The notes beneath the pieces were generated by a model. It was not told where the DNA came from. It did not search any database and worked only from the letters and a program-made list of their open reading frames with translations. Positions 34,801 through 44,901 of a DNA stretch of 64,000 nt are shown here, piece by piece (the stretch's first letter is position 1; each line of letters opens with the position of its first letter). Source of the DNA: Yamagishiella unicocca (taxonomy: Eukaryota > Chlorophyta > Chlorophyceae > Chlamydomonadales > Volvocaceae); NCBI GenBank assembly GCA_003116995.1, contig BDSL01000020.1:992001-1056000 (forward strand), given 5' to 3'. A program made the translations under genes and the position numbers.

Positions 34801-37800
34801 CCACGGGCAGTGGAAAGACCTTCACCGCCGTCATGATGCACTTGCACGTGCTGCGAGACAGGGACCGGGAGAAGGACGCCAGGGTGGGGCCGCGCTCCGC
34901 CGGCGGCCGGGGTGCGGGAGGAGCCGGTGCCGCCGGCGACAGCTGCGGCGGCGAGGTCCGTCACGGCCACCCGCAGTCAGTGCTGGTGTACTCGGTGCCC
35001 ACAAAGCAGGTGCGCGGGACCCTACTTCCGGAAGCAATAATTTGTGTGTTTATCGGCCTGGCCAGTGCCCGCCGCTTATCCGCGCCTCCTCGCACACCTC
35101 AGGTGCCCTCATCCCGAGCGTGTCGTCCCATCCTGCCCACCCTGCCCACCCTGCCGCCCCACAGGTGCTCAAGCGCGTGGGCCAGGAGTGCGAGGCGCAC
35201 GGAGTGGTGTACTGGACGGCAGCCCGCGACGGGGACGTGTTCCAGGTGCGCCAGGAGCGGGCAGGGGGTGTCTTGCACTGCAAGCCTGAGCTTTAGCAGT
35301 GCCCTGTCAGCATGTAGCCCCTGCTCGGTAGACATGTTGGGAGCGGCAGGTGGCGGTGTTGAGCGGCGGCGTGGTGTCCGGCCGTGGACCTGAAGAGTGG
35401 ATTATTGAGCCACGCAGCGAGCGGGCGGGAGCGGCGGGGGCGCCTGCTGCCGGTGCAGCGGTGCGCGGCACGGCAGCAGGCAGGGGGCGGCCAGAGAGTG
35501 TGTGTCGCCATGTATGTGTCCATGTTACTACGTTAGCTGTGGGTCTCCCGCAGGTCCAGGTCCCCTGGTTCACCCGTTGTAATATGCACCGCACCAACGG
35601 CTGCAATACCCTCGCCCGGCGCCCGCAGGTCCGCAGGCCGTACTCCATCCGTACGAAGCGTGGCGGCGGGGCCACGGGAGCGGGCCCTATGCGCGTGCAG
35701 CTGGAGGAGAACGCTAAGCGGGTGGGTGGCGGCCTCCACTCCAGTTGTGTGCGTGTAAAGTAACTCAGTTCGCACAGGTGGTCGTTCGTTCACCTACAAC
35801 TAACCCGCAACCGCTTAACCACCCATAACCGCCAACGGTCCAACGCACCGCAGGGCGCCACCAACGAGGACCTTGGCGGCGGCAAGCCGGACGTCATCAT
35901 CGCCGACATCTACGCCACGGCCGCACTGGTCCGCGCTGCCATGGACGCCCCGGCTGACTCGTTCTACCACTCCTCCAACCTGGTGCTGTACCTGGACGAG
36001 CCTAACATGGGCATCCACCTGGACCAGGAGGTGAGCAGAGGCGGGGGGGCTACTGGGGGAAGAGGGGGCGGCGGGAGGGAAGGAAGAGGAGGGAAGGGGT
36101 AAGGCAAATAATGGCAGGGGTAAAGCAAATGCGGCAGATGGCGGCCATGCCTTCTCATCCATGCATCCGCAGCCCCCTGGGTTCGGATTCGGAATCGGTC
36201 AGCAGAAGGCCTCCTCTTGGCGTGCGTGCAGCGAACGTTGCCGTTATGTCGATGTGCCAGAGCGCTTCTCTCATCGCGTCGTTTCTACTGTCCCTTTCCA
36301 CCTCCCTCTCCATCTCCCTCCCCGGCCCTTAGGTCCGCGGTGTCGTACGGCAGATCATGGCCTCCGCCCCGCCCACCACGGTGCTGGCGTCCGCGACCCT
36401 GCCCGCCTGGGACGACCTGCCCGCATGGTGGAAGGGCAGCGGCGCGCAGGCGGCAACACGCATGGTCATTACACAGGTGGGGGGGGGGCGTGTGTGTGGG
36501 GGGGTAAGGACGGGTTTGGGGGACTGGGGCATGCTTGGAGGAGCTTGGCAACAATGGTGGGCTCAGCATTATTACTCGCCTTAATAGATAGGCGCGTGTG
36601 AGCACCCTGGGCCTCGCCGCACGAAACCCATCGTGCCCCAGTGATGATATGTGCTTCGTTTCGACGCATCGTACGGGAGTCGTCACCCTTCTGCCGTACC
36701 CTTCCCGTTGTATATAATTCCTTTGCCAAATTCGAACGACCAGGAGCCGTACGAGCTGCCCATGTGCCGTCTGGCGGTGCTGGACGACGCGTCTGGGCAG
36801 CTGGTCAGCGTGTCCCCCCTGGAGCTCTTCGACGACGCCTCGCAGCTGGCGGCCACCATTGAGCGCAGCCCTCGCGCGCGGGTGCTGCTGCTGCGGCACT
36901 TCACCTCGGACCAGGCCAACCAGCTGCTGGGGCTGCAAGCCGAGATGGCGGCGCCGGCAGCAGCGGGCTCGGCGGGCGAGGCGGCCGAGGGCGAGGAGGA
37001 GGGCCCCGCGGAGGACGACACATGGAAGGTCCTGGAGCAGGTGCGCAGCGCGGCTCAGTCCCCTAAAACCCTTGTTTACCCTTGGTACCATTTTTATTCA
37101 CCCGCGTTTTGTTTTCTCCTAACTAACCCAGCCAGTACCCGCACGCTTGGGCGGGTTAGCATCTTCACAAATACCCTCTTGCTTCCCCGGCCCCGGCCCG
37201 CTCCGTCATATCACAGGACGTGCGCGGTCTTCGTTCCGAGCTCCTGGAGCCGGAGGTGGTGCGCCTGGCCGCACAGCAGGAGCGCTTCCAGGAGCTGCGG
37301 GACGCGTGGAAGCAGCCGGCCAAACCGGCAGGCAGCATGGCGGACGTACTGTCCAAGCAGGTGTGTGGGGAGGGGGCGGAGGAGGTGGTGATGCGGGAGG
37401 CAGCAGCTGGGGGCAGGATGTGCAGTTCGATTGGCAGTCCGCGGACGGGTCATGAAGGCATACATGGGAGCACGTCGTCGATAGCGCACAACTCAGACCT
37501 CTCAATCCTCCGGCCAGTGTGGACTCAGCACTGCATCCACCCACACGTCTGCCCCACGAACCATGCCTTTGTTCCATGGTTTCCTTCACGTGTATATTGC
37601 CCAGCCGCCGTGTTGTCCCTCCCTCCCTCCCTCCCTCCCTCCCTCCCTCCTCCTCAGGGTGTGACCCTGGTGGCCACCCTGCAGCCCCGCCGTGTGGCGC
37701 TGAGGCTGGCGGGCAAGGGGGTGGACGAAGAGCGCTGGACGCAGGAGGCGCGGGCGGTGCGGGCCAAGGTGCGCGAGGCGGCGGCGGAGAAGCGGGCAGC

Positions 37801-39209
37801 GGAGAAGGCGCGGGAGCGCGCGGCGAAGCGCGGAGACGAGGACGGCGGCCGCGCCGGCGGCCGGGACGACGGTCTGGGCAGCGCTGGCCGGGTGATGCTG
37901 CGGCCGGGTCTGGTGGTTTGGGCTGACGAGGCGGATGACGTGATGGACGACGACACGCTGGTGATGCTGTCCAAGGGGGTGGCATACACGGCGACGCGCG
38001 ACGTGGAGCCGCTGGTAAAGCGCTTGTACCAGCAGGTATGACAACTGTACGAAAGGGGTTAGGATTGGGCTGTTGATACGACTATGGGGCTTCGGTGCGT
38101 GGGGATAAATGGGTTACGGCAGGAGCGATGCAGACTGGAGCTGGCTGAGGGCCTCAGCGGGATTCACAACCCTGATCACGCCGTGCCTGACGCCCTATGT
38201 GTCCTCCCGCCCTGCGCCCCTCCTCCCCTTCCAGGCGCTGCTGTACGTGCCTGAGCGCGCCGACACGAGGCCGCCCCTGCACACGCTGGTGGTCGACTAC
38301 TCGGCTGTGTACGGCACGGACTGCCCCGCCGTCGACACCATCGTGCTGTGCGCCGACCTGGCCGCCCACCTCAGCTGGGAGGACCACCAGCAGTTCATGG
38401 GTCGCCTCCGTCGCGACGGCACCGTCATCTACCCGGGCATGGATATGCTGCGCAGGGCGGTGCTCGGCGGCGGCCCGCAGCAGTGGCAGGAGCGGCGGCG
38501 CCAGCGGGAGGACGAGCAGGTGCGGCGAGTGGAGGGCGTGCTGACGCGGCACGTGGCGCCGGCGGCGGATGCGGCGGCGGACGGTGCAGCGGACACGACT
38601 GCGGCGGCGAAGAGCGAGCTGTTGAAGTTGTTGCGGCCGGGCAGTTTCTCCCGCTCCGACGTGGGGCGCTGGGTGCTGGCGGCGGCGCTGCGCGACTTGC
38701 TGGCGCCGCGGCCGCCGCTGGCGGGCGACGCGGCGGCCGCTGAGGCGGCAAGCGCGGCAGTGGCGGCGGCGACGGCGACGGATCCGCAGTTGTGCGCTGC
38801 GGCGGTCCGGCGGCTGAAGCGCTGGGGGACGCTGCGTCCGGTTGCGCTGCTGGAGTCGCTGCGGCTGGAGCGGCCCGGGGAGCAGCTGAAGCTGGTGTCG
38901 GCGCTGGAGGAGCTCTGCCTGGCTGACAGCCAGAGCGCCACCGGCGCCACCGGGCGCTACCTGCCTTGCGCCACCCGGCTGCTGCAGGAGCTGGCCAACG
39001 AGGACCTGGTGGAGGAGGAGGCGCTGACGCAGTGGTGCGAGGAGGCGGAGGGCAGCAGCGGGGGGCCGGCGGCGGTGGCGGCGGCGGCGGCGGTGGCGGC
39101 GGCGGACGCGAGGGTTCGCGCCTTCCGGAAGGCGGTCGCTGCGGTGCGGGACTGGCTCCACAAAAACAACGAGTCGGAGGAGGGGAGCAGCGAGGAGGGC
39201 GAGGAGTGA
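31867..39209 (+). CDS. asteroid/XPG-like PIN nuclease domain fused to an SF2 helicase, 11 exons
   Basis: Exons 31867-33519, 33773-33952, 34611-35009, 35165-35245, 35554-35721, 35854-36030, 36333-36476, 36744-37040, 37217-37360, 37658-38035 and 38235-39209 give 1531 residues. ATG 31867 has a good context (ACCATGG). Residues ~33-170 fit a FEN/XPG-type PIN domain of the asteroid kind: LLLIDAS (D37), CVLVDD (D86, D87), SADQLLLAW (D139) and LLTTDSDFYVYG (D160, D162), a plausible acidic metal-binding set. From ~640 an SF2 core follows: HQQELLDEV, Walker A TPTGSGKT (674-681), VLVYSVPTKQV, a Walker B with DEPN (875-878) in place of DEAD/DExH, SAT (906-908), YGTDCPAVD and motif VI QQFMGRLRR (~1259). 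The predicted activity is ATP-driven unwinding coupled to structure-specific cleavage of nucleic acid. Substrate and location are unknown. A charged, alanine-rich tail ends the protein. Confidence 0.7.
34421..34567. repeat. 21-bp minisatellite, 7 units, in intron 2 of the PIN-helicase gene
   Basis: Seven consecutive 21-base units of the form ATCGATCCGCTGCTGACCCAA with small variation, plus a decayed eighth, occupy the intron just before the exon carrying the Walker A motif. Confidence 0.9.
37617..37648. repeat. (CCCT)8 microsatellite forming the intron 9 pyrimidine tract
   Basis: Eight CCCT repeats directly precede the acceptor CAG at 37655-37657 and serve as its polypyrimidine tract. Confidence 0.85.
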
Positions 39210-39584
39210 AGTGGCTGGGTGACGCGGGCTACGGCGCTATGCGCGGGGGCCGGTGTAGACGGGTGCCGGACAAGGTCGGATTTTGAGTTGCACGGATCAG
39301 GCATCATGCCAGGAATACTCAAGTCGTGTTTGGGGCTGTTAGGTCTTTTTCCGTGCATAATACGGTACCGTACGGCGGTGACTCAATTGATAGACCCACG
39401 TCGCGATACCGACGTTTGCCATCGGAGCAATGGGAGCGCATGTGGAGCGTGTGATGTGGTGGGGAGTAGCCTGCATGCAGCCTCGTCCGGCTGGGGCAGT
39501 GTACACCTAGGGCCTGCCAGATAGAGCGCTCCTGAGGAGGCGCTGCGGAGCAGTTTCGAGGCTTCCTGTGTGCTTCTATATGGT

Positions 39585-39589
39585 TGTAA
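39585..39589 (+). terminator. candidate TGTAA poly(A) signal of the PIN-helicase gene
   Basis: TGTAA about 375 bases after the TGA at 39207-39209, the first such signal downstream on the plus strand. Confidence 0.45.
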
Positions 39590-40440
39590 CTTAAAAGGTT
39601 ACATGTCTGGCAATCTACCACACACCCCAGCAAGAACCATTCGGCGGCGTCGCGGCGAACCATATCCTGACCGGCTTGGAGAGCCAAGTTTAGGGGACGT
39701 CCGCAAACGTCAACTTTGTTGAATGGGTCCGTCCAATAGAAGCCAAGACAACAGCTTGCAAACAATAAGCACACAAAATACAGGTATACCTTGCATTCCC
39801 TATGTTCAATGCAACACACAGTTCTCACTGTGTCTTTACTTTGCCGGCTGTCGCGGCCCGGTTGGGAACTGGCTTCGCTATGCTGCACAAATCACGATTT
39901 GGATGCGCCGCCTGTATCCTCAAGCCGAGGCCTCCGAGCTTGTCATACAGAGTGAAGCAAACAGCGGCCCCTTGGCGAAGATACGCGATAGTTGGTTGTC
40001 ACAACGGGGGCCTTATGCCCAATCCCAATCCGAACTTCCGGAAGTATAAATCCAACATTCGCGACATGTATCATCCAACGTCCATGTACCGGTATGTGTT
40101 ACCCCTTACACTGTGTAATTGCTCAGCTGCCAGCTTGGTTCTGAAAGTTGCCTGTCAACTGACTTCGTAAGGCTCTCACGAATAAGTCCACTTTAGCCCA
40201 TACTAAGGAGCAACCACTATGTCGGAGATGAGTGCATGAAAGATAGAGGAAGGAAAAGGCGCGAGCCCAGGGGCGCCAGCGCTCTCGCCCGGCCCGTACG
40301 GCAATAGGAAACGGGATAGTCGCGACGCATTGGAATCAATCTTAGGGTTAGCGAACACCATAAGATGGCCAGCCAGGGCGTTACAGAAATGGTCAGGTTT
40401 GCCAGCGCAATAGAACACGGAAGTTTATCATTTGCAAAGT

Positions 40441-40534
40441 TTCGCGTAGTCTAGTGACATTCGCAGTTCGCGTAGTCCAGTGACATTCGCAGTTCGCGTA
40501 GTCCAGTGACATTCGCAGTTCGCGTAGTCCAGTG
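40441..40534. repeat. 26-bp minisatellite, 3.6 units
   Basis: Units start at 40441, 40467, 40493 and 40519 (partial). They are identical but for one C/T change in the first. The core is GCGTAGTCCAGTGACATTCG. Confidence 0.9.
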
Positions 40535-40630
40535 TTCCCATAAATGCTGTCCAAGAATTGGTAAATTACGAGGATTTACACGTGAAAAACCTTTCCGTTT
40601 TAAAAAACGTCAAAGTATTAAAAAACGTAG

Positions 40631-40744
40631 CCAATAAGTCGCCGCTTTATCCCGACCAAACATTTGTTACCCGGATAATCGCGACCACCAATGAGTTGCC
40701 GCTTTATCCCGACCAAACATTTGTTGCCGGGATTAACGCCCGCA
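40631..40744. repeat. 57-bp tandem duplication, in frame (19 codons)
   Basis: Copies at 40631-40687 and 40688-40744. Read in the frame of a possible ORF at 40558-40797, each copy gives a 19-residue unit with the shared core PLYPDQTFV. Whether it is translated is unknown. Confidence 0.75.
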
Positions 40745-40954
40745 CCTTTGCGAGTGCAGAAAAGTGCCCTGCTCTGAACCCATTCACAATATGGTAGGTA
40801 CCAACGTAAGAACCATTCACACTACCGCATCATCACGTGTTCACATAAATCCTACAGCAGCATCCTGGGTCGACTTAAGAGCGAGGAGCTGCTGCTGTAG
40901 CCCTATCTATGAATTGACAGGATGTAACAGGCTCTGACCTATGATCATCCTGAA

Positions 40955-41329
40955 TCATGCTCTCCATTCGCCGATGCCGCCCCATGCCGCTTCCAGTTCC
41001 TGAAGATCGCCGAGACAGTACGGTGGCTGCGTTGTCTCAACAATGTTGCGTACCCTGTACGCGACGCGCCTCATCAAATCGATACCGCCTGCAGCATTGA
41101 GAGCCTCGCCCAGGCGGCGCGTCTCCGGCTCCGGCCGTCCTTCTATTGTGAGAAAGACGGCCCGCTCGTGGTTCTTGACGTTACAGGTGGTGATCTTGCC
41201 CATCAGGATGCTCACGGCGCCGTTGAGGTCGGCCATGGCTGGGACCGAAGCACTCCGCAAGGCACTCCACAGATACTGCGCAGCGCGTAGCACCGCCGCA
41301 ATAATCCCTTGTATGAGTTGCACAAGCAT
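40955..41329 (-). CDS. small hypothetical protein (124 aa), single exon
   Basis: An ATG-initiated minus-strand frame of 124 residues that looks like real protein despite lying between repeats. A hydrophobic N-terminus (LIQGIIAAVLRAAQYLWSAL) is followed by LNGAVSILMGKI and a helical end with LGEALNAAGGIDLMRRV and LQELEAAWGGIGEW. The closing LNAAGG ... M and W-x-x-IG-x-W pattern is one I associate with uncharacterised volvocine proteins, but I cannot name a family. An internal ATG (MADLNGAV) could be the true start. It may be the last exon of a longer gene. Confidence 0.45.
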   Translation of the reverse strand: MLVQLIQGIIAAVLRAAQYLWSALRSASVPAMADLNGAVSILMGKITTCNVKNHERAVFLTIEGRPEPETRRLGEALNAAGGIDLMRRVAYRVRNIVETTQPPYCLGDLQELEAAWGGIGEWRA

Positions 41330-41663
41330 GGGCCACGAGTGTGCCTAGGCAGGTACTAAAGGCGTATTTAAAGCTTTCTGGTGAGGGTCTGCGTTGTCGC
41401 ATCTCTGTTTCGCCGCTCGTCCCGGATATGCCCGTACAGAACGGGAATGCCGTACGTGGATTTGTCTTGCTTGAGTCCGCCATGACGACTGTTTTCGCTC
41501 CATGCATTGCTCTCTTGTCCGGCGTTCCATCCTCCTAATGAGACCTTGGCGCCGTACGATGTGTGCACTTCAGACGGTAATAAATGATGGCCTCAGTTGT
41601 AAACCGCTCGCTCGATGCGGCTGTATCAGCCACGCACCGAACTCGGTGCATCTGCTGCATCTA
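41330..41663. other. short interval before the helicase pseudogene
   Basis: About 330 bases without a supported gene. It is the 5' flank of the small minus-strand gene and abuts the left breakpoint of the duplicated helicase segment near 41664. Confidence 0.3.
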
Positions 41664-42674
41664 TTTCCGCCAACGGTCGCACGCACCGCAGGGCGCCACC
41701 CACGAGGACCTTGGCGGCGGCAAGCCGGACGTCATCATCGCCGACATCTACGCCACGGCCGCACTGGTCCGCGCTGCCATGGACGCCCCGGCTGACTCGT
41801 TCTACCACTCCTCCAACCTGGTGCTGTACCTGGACGAGCCAAACATGGGCATCCACCTGGACCAGGAGGTGAGCAGAGGCGAGGGGGCAACTGGGGGAAG
41901 AGGGGGCGGCGGGAGCGAGGGAAGGAAGAGGAGGGAAGCTTACCCCTTAAGGGGTAAGGCAAAAGGTGGGGGTAAAGCAAATGCGGCAGATGGCGGTCAT
42001 CCGCAGCCCCCTGGATTCGGATTCGGAATCGGTCAGAAGGTAGGCCTCCTCTTGGCGTGCGTGCAGCGAACGTTGCCGTTATTTCGATGTGCCAGAGCGC
42101 TTCTCTCATCGCGTCGTTTCTTCCGTCCCTTTCCACCTCCCTCTCCATCCCTCTCCCTCCCCGGCCCTTAGGTCCGCGGCGTCGTACGGCAGATCATGGC
42201 CTCCGCCCCGCCCACCACGGTGCTGGCGTCCGCGACCCTACCCTCCTGGGACGACCTGCCCGCGTGGTGGAAGGGCAGCGGCGCGCAGGCGGCAACACGC
42301 ATGGTCATTACACAGGTGGGGGGGGGGCCGTGGTGGGGGGGTAAGGAGGGGTTTGGGGGATTGGGGCGTGCTTGGAGGAGCTTGCGTGGCAACAATGGTG
42401 GGCTCAGCATTATTACTCGTTTATAGTAGGCGCGTTTGAGCACCTTGCTTGGGTCTCGCCGCACGAAACTCACCGTGTGTGCCCCAGTGATGACACGTGC
42501 GTGCATCTTTCGACGCATCGTACGGGAGTCGTCACCCTTCTGCCGTACCCCTCCCGTTGTATATAATTCCTTTGCCGGATTCGAACGACCAGGAGCCGTA
42601 CGACCTGCCCATGTGCCGGCTGGCGGTGCTAGACGACGCGTCTGGGCAGCTGGTCACCGTGTCCCCCCTGCAGC

Positions 42675-43140
42675 GTGGACAGCTGTGTGCGGGTGACATC
42701 GTGGACAGCTGTGTGCGGGTGACATCGTGGACAGCTGTGTGCGGGTGACAGCGTGGACAGCTGTGTGCGGGTGACAGCGTGGACAGCTGTGTGCGGGTGA
42801 CAGCGTGGACAGCTGTGTGCGGGTGACAGCGTGGACAGCTGTGTGCGGATGCGGGTGACAGCGTGGACAGCTGTGTGCGGATGCGGGTGACAGCTAGCGT
42901 GGACAGCTGTGTGCGGGTGACATCGTGGACAGCTGTGTGCGGGTGACAGCGTGGACAGCTGTGTGCGGGTGACATCGTGGACAGCTGTGTGCGGGTGACA
43001 TCGTGGACAGCTGTGTGCGGGTGACAGCGTGGACAGCTGTGTGCGGGTGACAGCGTGGACAGCTGTGTGCGGATGCGGGTGACAGCGTGGACAGCTGTGT
43101 GCGGAACTGCGGATGGCGGGTGACAGGGTGGACAGCTGTG
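42675..43140. repeat. 26-bp minisatellite (some 32-bp variants), about 17 units, inside pseudogene exon 8
   Basis: Units begin GTGGACAGCTGTGTGCGGGT and end GACAGC or GACATC. A few units carry an extra GGATGC hexamer. Open frames on the minus strand here (His/Thr/Cys-rich peptide repeats) are only translations of the repeat. Confidence 0.95.
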
Positions 43141-43204
43141 CAGCTGGTACTACTTTGTAATACACCAGAATAATGGATGCCAATCTGTCGTTGCTGCTGT
43201 TCAC

Positions 43205-43530
43205 AACCAGGCCGGGTTGGGCTGGGTAGCCAGGGTTAAGCGGTCCATATGGGGTCGGTTATCGGGTGGGCTATCTTCGGTTAACGAGCGTTAAACCCCG
43301 TTTGGAATACTGAGGCAAGGGTACCAAAACACATGGTTTGTAAACCTGGGTGCCCGTTTACAGGGGTCGGTAGCCAGAAAAGGTACTGTAACCCAAACAA
43401 CGGGTACCCGTTTACCCAACGACTAGGTTGGGTTGCCCTTGCACTCGGTAACCCACACGACCGTTTAACGACGGTTGACCGACCCACCCGATAACCGACA
43501 CCCTCGGTCAGCCAAAACGACCCCTAACCG
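43205..43530. repeat. imperfect foldback (inverted-repeat) element inside the pseudogene
   Basis: A perfect 16-base arm TCGGTTATCGGGTGGG at 43255-43270 is inverted at 43483-43498. Pairing continues imperfectly on both sides (for example GCGTTAAAC at 43289 against GTTTAACG at 43463). The inner part has further GGGTACCCGTTTAC-type complementarity. No coding capacity. It resembles a MITE-like or foldback insertion. Confidence 0.6.
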
Positions 43531-43664
43531 ACACGTTTATGCCATAGGGCTGGAGCTCTTCGACGACGCCTCGCAGCTGGCGGCCACCATTGAGCGCAGC
43601 CCTCGCGCGCGGGTGCTGCTGCTGCGGCACTTCACCTCGGACCAGGCCAACCAGCTGCTGGGGG

Positions 43665-44529
43665 GGTTGGCTGGGCTCGAACCATGGTCTGACTCCTTCC
43701 AAAAGGGCGGGCCGCCCAATTGGGAAACTACACATCCAGACTACATGGAAACTACAGGGGAACCCCCGCCGGGGCCCGCCCGACGGAGGACCCCAACCTC
43801 CCAGCTCGGAGTCCGCGAGCGGGAGCCAGCCACGGACACGAAATACAACGCACACGAGCGGCCCAGGGGCGGAACCCCCAAGCCTACCGAGCCAAACACA
43901 GCGACGGGCCCCCGGGGTCCCGAGGGTCCTCAGCCCGCCGGACGGCACCCCAACCAGGCACCACGGGGCAGCACGGGCCGGGCCATAGCCTACCCCCCCA
44001 ATCACCAACGGCACCGAGCACACCGAGAGCAGACAGACAGACAACGGCGAGCGGCATGCCAGGGTCTCCGCTAGCACGGCTAGCTACGACGATACATCAT
44101 AACACGGGGATAACTCCAGTGTAACTCGGGGGAAACGCAAGCTATACTCAAGCGCTAAAGCGGACGTGCCGCTTTCGGATGCAACATGATCAGACAATTC
44201 TCAGGGGCGATGAAAGTGATTCAGAGCGGTTCATAGCTCTGTAGTTGTCTGTTGAGCTCTGTGTCTGTGCGTCTCAGGCCATACCGCTTGTGTATGTACG
44301 CGTCACGCAGGTTATGGGGATGTGCTCTTCAGCACGCCAAAAACCATTCCTCGGCCTGGGGTCGCAGCGGCACCGACAGGAAATATCCCCCGGCGCTGAC
44401 GGCATCCCAGCGGACATAGCAGATACCGCAGCATTTTTGCACCTCCTGCGGGTTAGAAGACCCAGCGTCGCAGATCAAGTGTCGACTTACAATCGCAAGC
44501 CGGCCGATCAGGCCCCAATGGTACCTGGT
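43665..44529. other. GC-rich sequence of unknown origin, right of the pseudogene breakpoint
   Basis: Starts exactly where helicase homology ends. Frames are open in several directions but are composed of Pro/Gly/Arg-rich low complexity without motifs. A minus-strand GGTTCGAGCCC near 43673 resembles a tRNA B box, but no tRNA fold was found. Possibly part of an unrecognised repeat. Confidence 0.25.
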
Positions 44530-44901
44530 CTACACCCGCAGGCCGCCGAGCGTGCGCACCGCTGGGCGGCCGGACAGAGCGCGCACCCCCAGCCTCGCAC
44601 GCGGCACCCGCATGATGTACAGCTTGGGGCGCGCCGCCGGGGCCGCGGCTGCTGCCGGGGCTTTCTTCGACCGGCCCTTGGCAGCTGGGGCCCCCTCGTC
44701 TTCGTTGCCCACTTTGAGAGTCAACCTGAAGGTCGGGTAGACGTCCTCAGGCACCACGAAAATGAGCCGCGGCTCCCGATGCGATGCGAGGCTCATCTGG
44801 CGGAGCAGCTTGTCGAGCGCGGGGAAGTCCATGGGGTGGCTGCCGCCCACGGTCATCTGAAACAGGTTCACGGCGCCGCCCGCGCACAGGAGCGAGTCCA
44901 C
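44530..44901 (-). pseudogene. Crinkler/RHS-type (CR) effector-like C-terminal fragment
   Basis: The last exon-like segment of a minus-strand frame begins at an acceptor before 44901 and ends at TAG 44532-44530. It reads VDSLLCAGGAVNLFQMTV, then GGSHPMDFPALDKLL and PRLIFVVPEDVYPTFRLTLK, followed by an Ala/Lys-rich tail. The order 'variable-LFQ-x-TV-x-x-x-HP ... RL-x-FVVP' matches the conserved end of Crinkler and retrotransposon-hot-spot proteins, which combine a P-loop NTPase with a restriction-enzyme-like nuclease domain. Only this end is present. The upstream open frame (to 45441) has no NTPase motif, so the gene is probably truncated. Function in algae is unknown. Confidence 0.5.

Larger units (their letters stand above)
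39210..40954. other. AT-richer intergenic region with short tandem repeats
   Basis: About 1.75 kb after the PIN-helicase stop. Base composition is less GC-rich than in the genes. A plus frame at 39802-40170 has protein-like stretches (LPAVAARLGTGFAMLHKS) but no splice, start or family support. Contains two tandem repeat tracts listed separately. Confidence 0.35.
41664..43664 (+). pseudogene. partial duplicate of the PIN-helicase gene (exons 6-8), disrupted
   Basis: The copy matches 35830-36964 of the parent gene at DNA level, introns included. It covers the end of intron 5, exon 6 (41692-41868), intron 6, exon 7 (42172-42315), intron 7, and exon 8 in two pieces (42593-42670 and 43553-43664). 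Coding differences are few (for example Asn to His in exon 6 and Glu to Asp in exon 8). Motifs DEPN and SAT survive, but Walker A, the PIN domain and motif VI are absent. Exon 8 is split by an ~880-bp insertion. After 43664 the match stops abruptly. Retained introns show a DNA-level segmental duplication in the same orientation, not retrocopying. It cannot encode a working helicase. Confidence 0.85.

Noticed and set aside
42629..43204. Minus-strand 191-codon ORF with His/Thr/Cys peptide repeats
   Set aside because: It is only the translation of the 26-bp minisatellite.
43660..43700. tRNA-like B box GGTTCGAGCCC on the minus strand
   Set aside because: The T-arm pairs at only about three positions, and no anticodon or acceptor stem was found.
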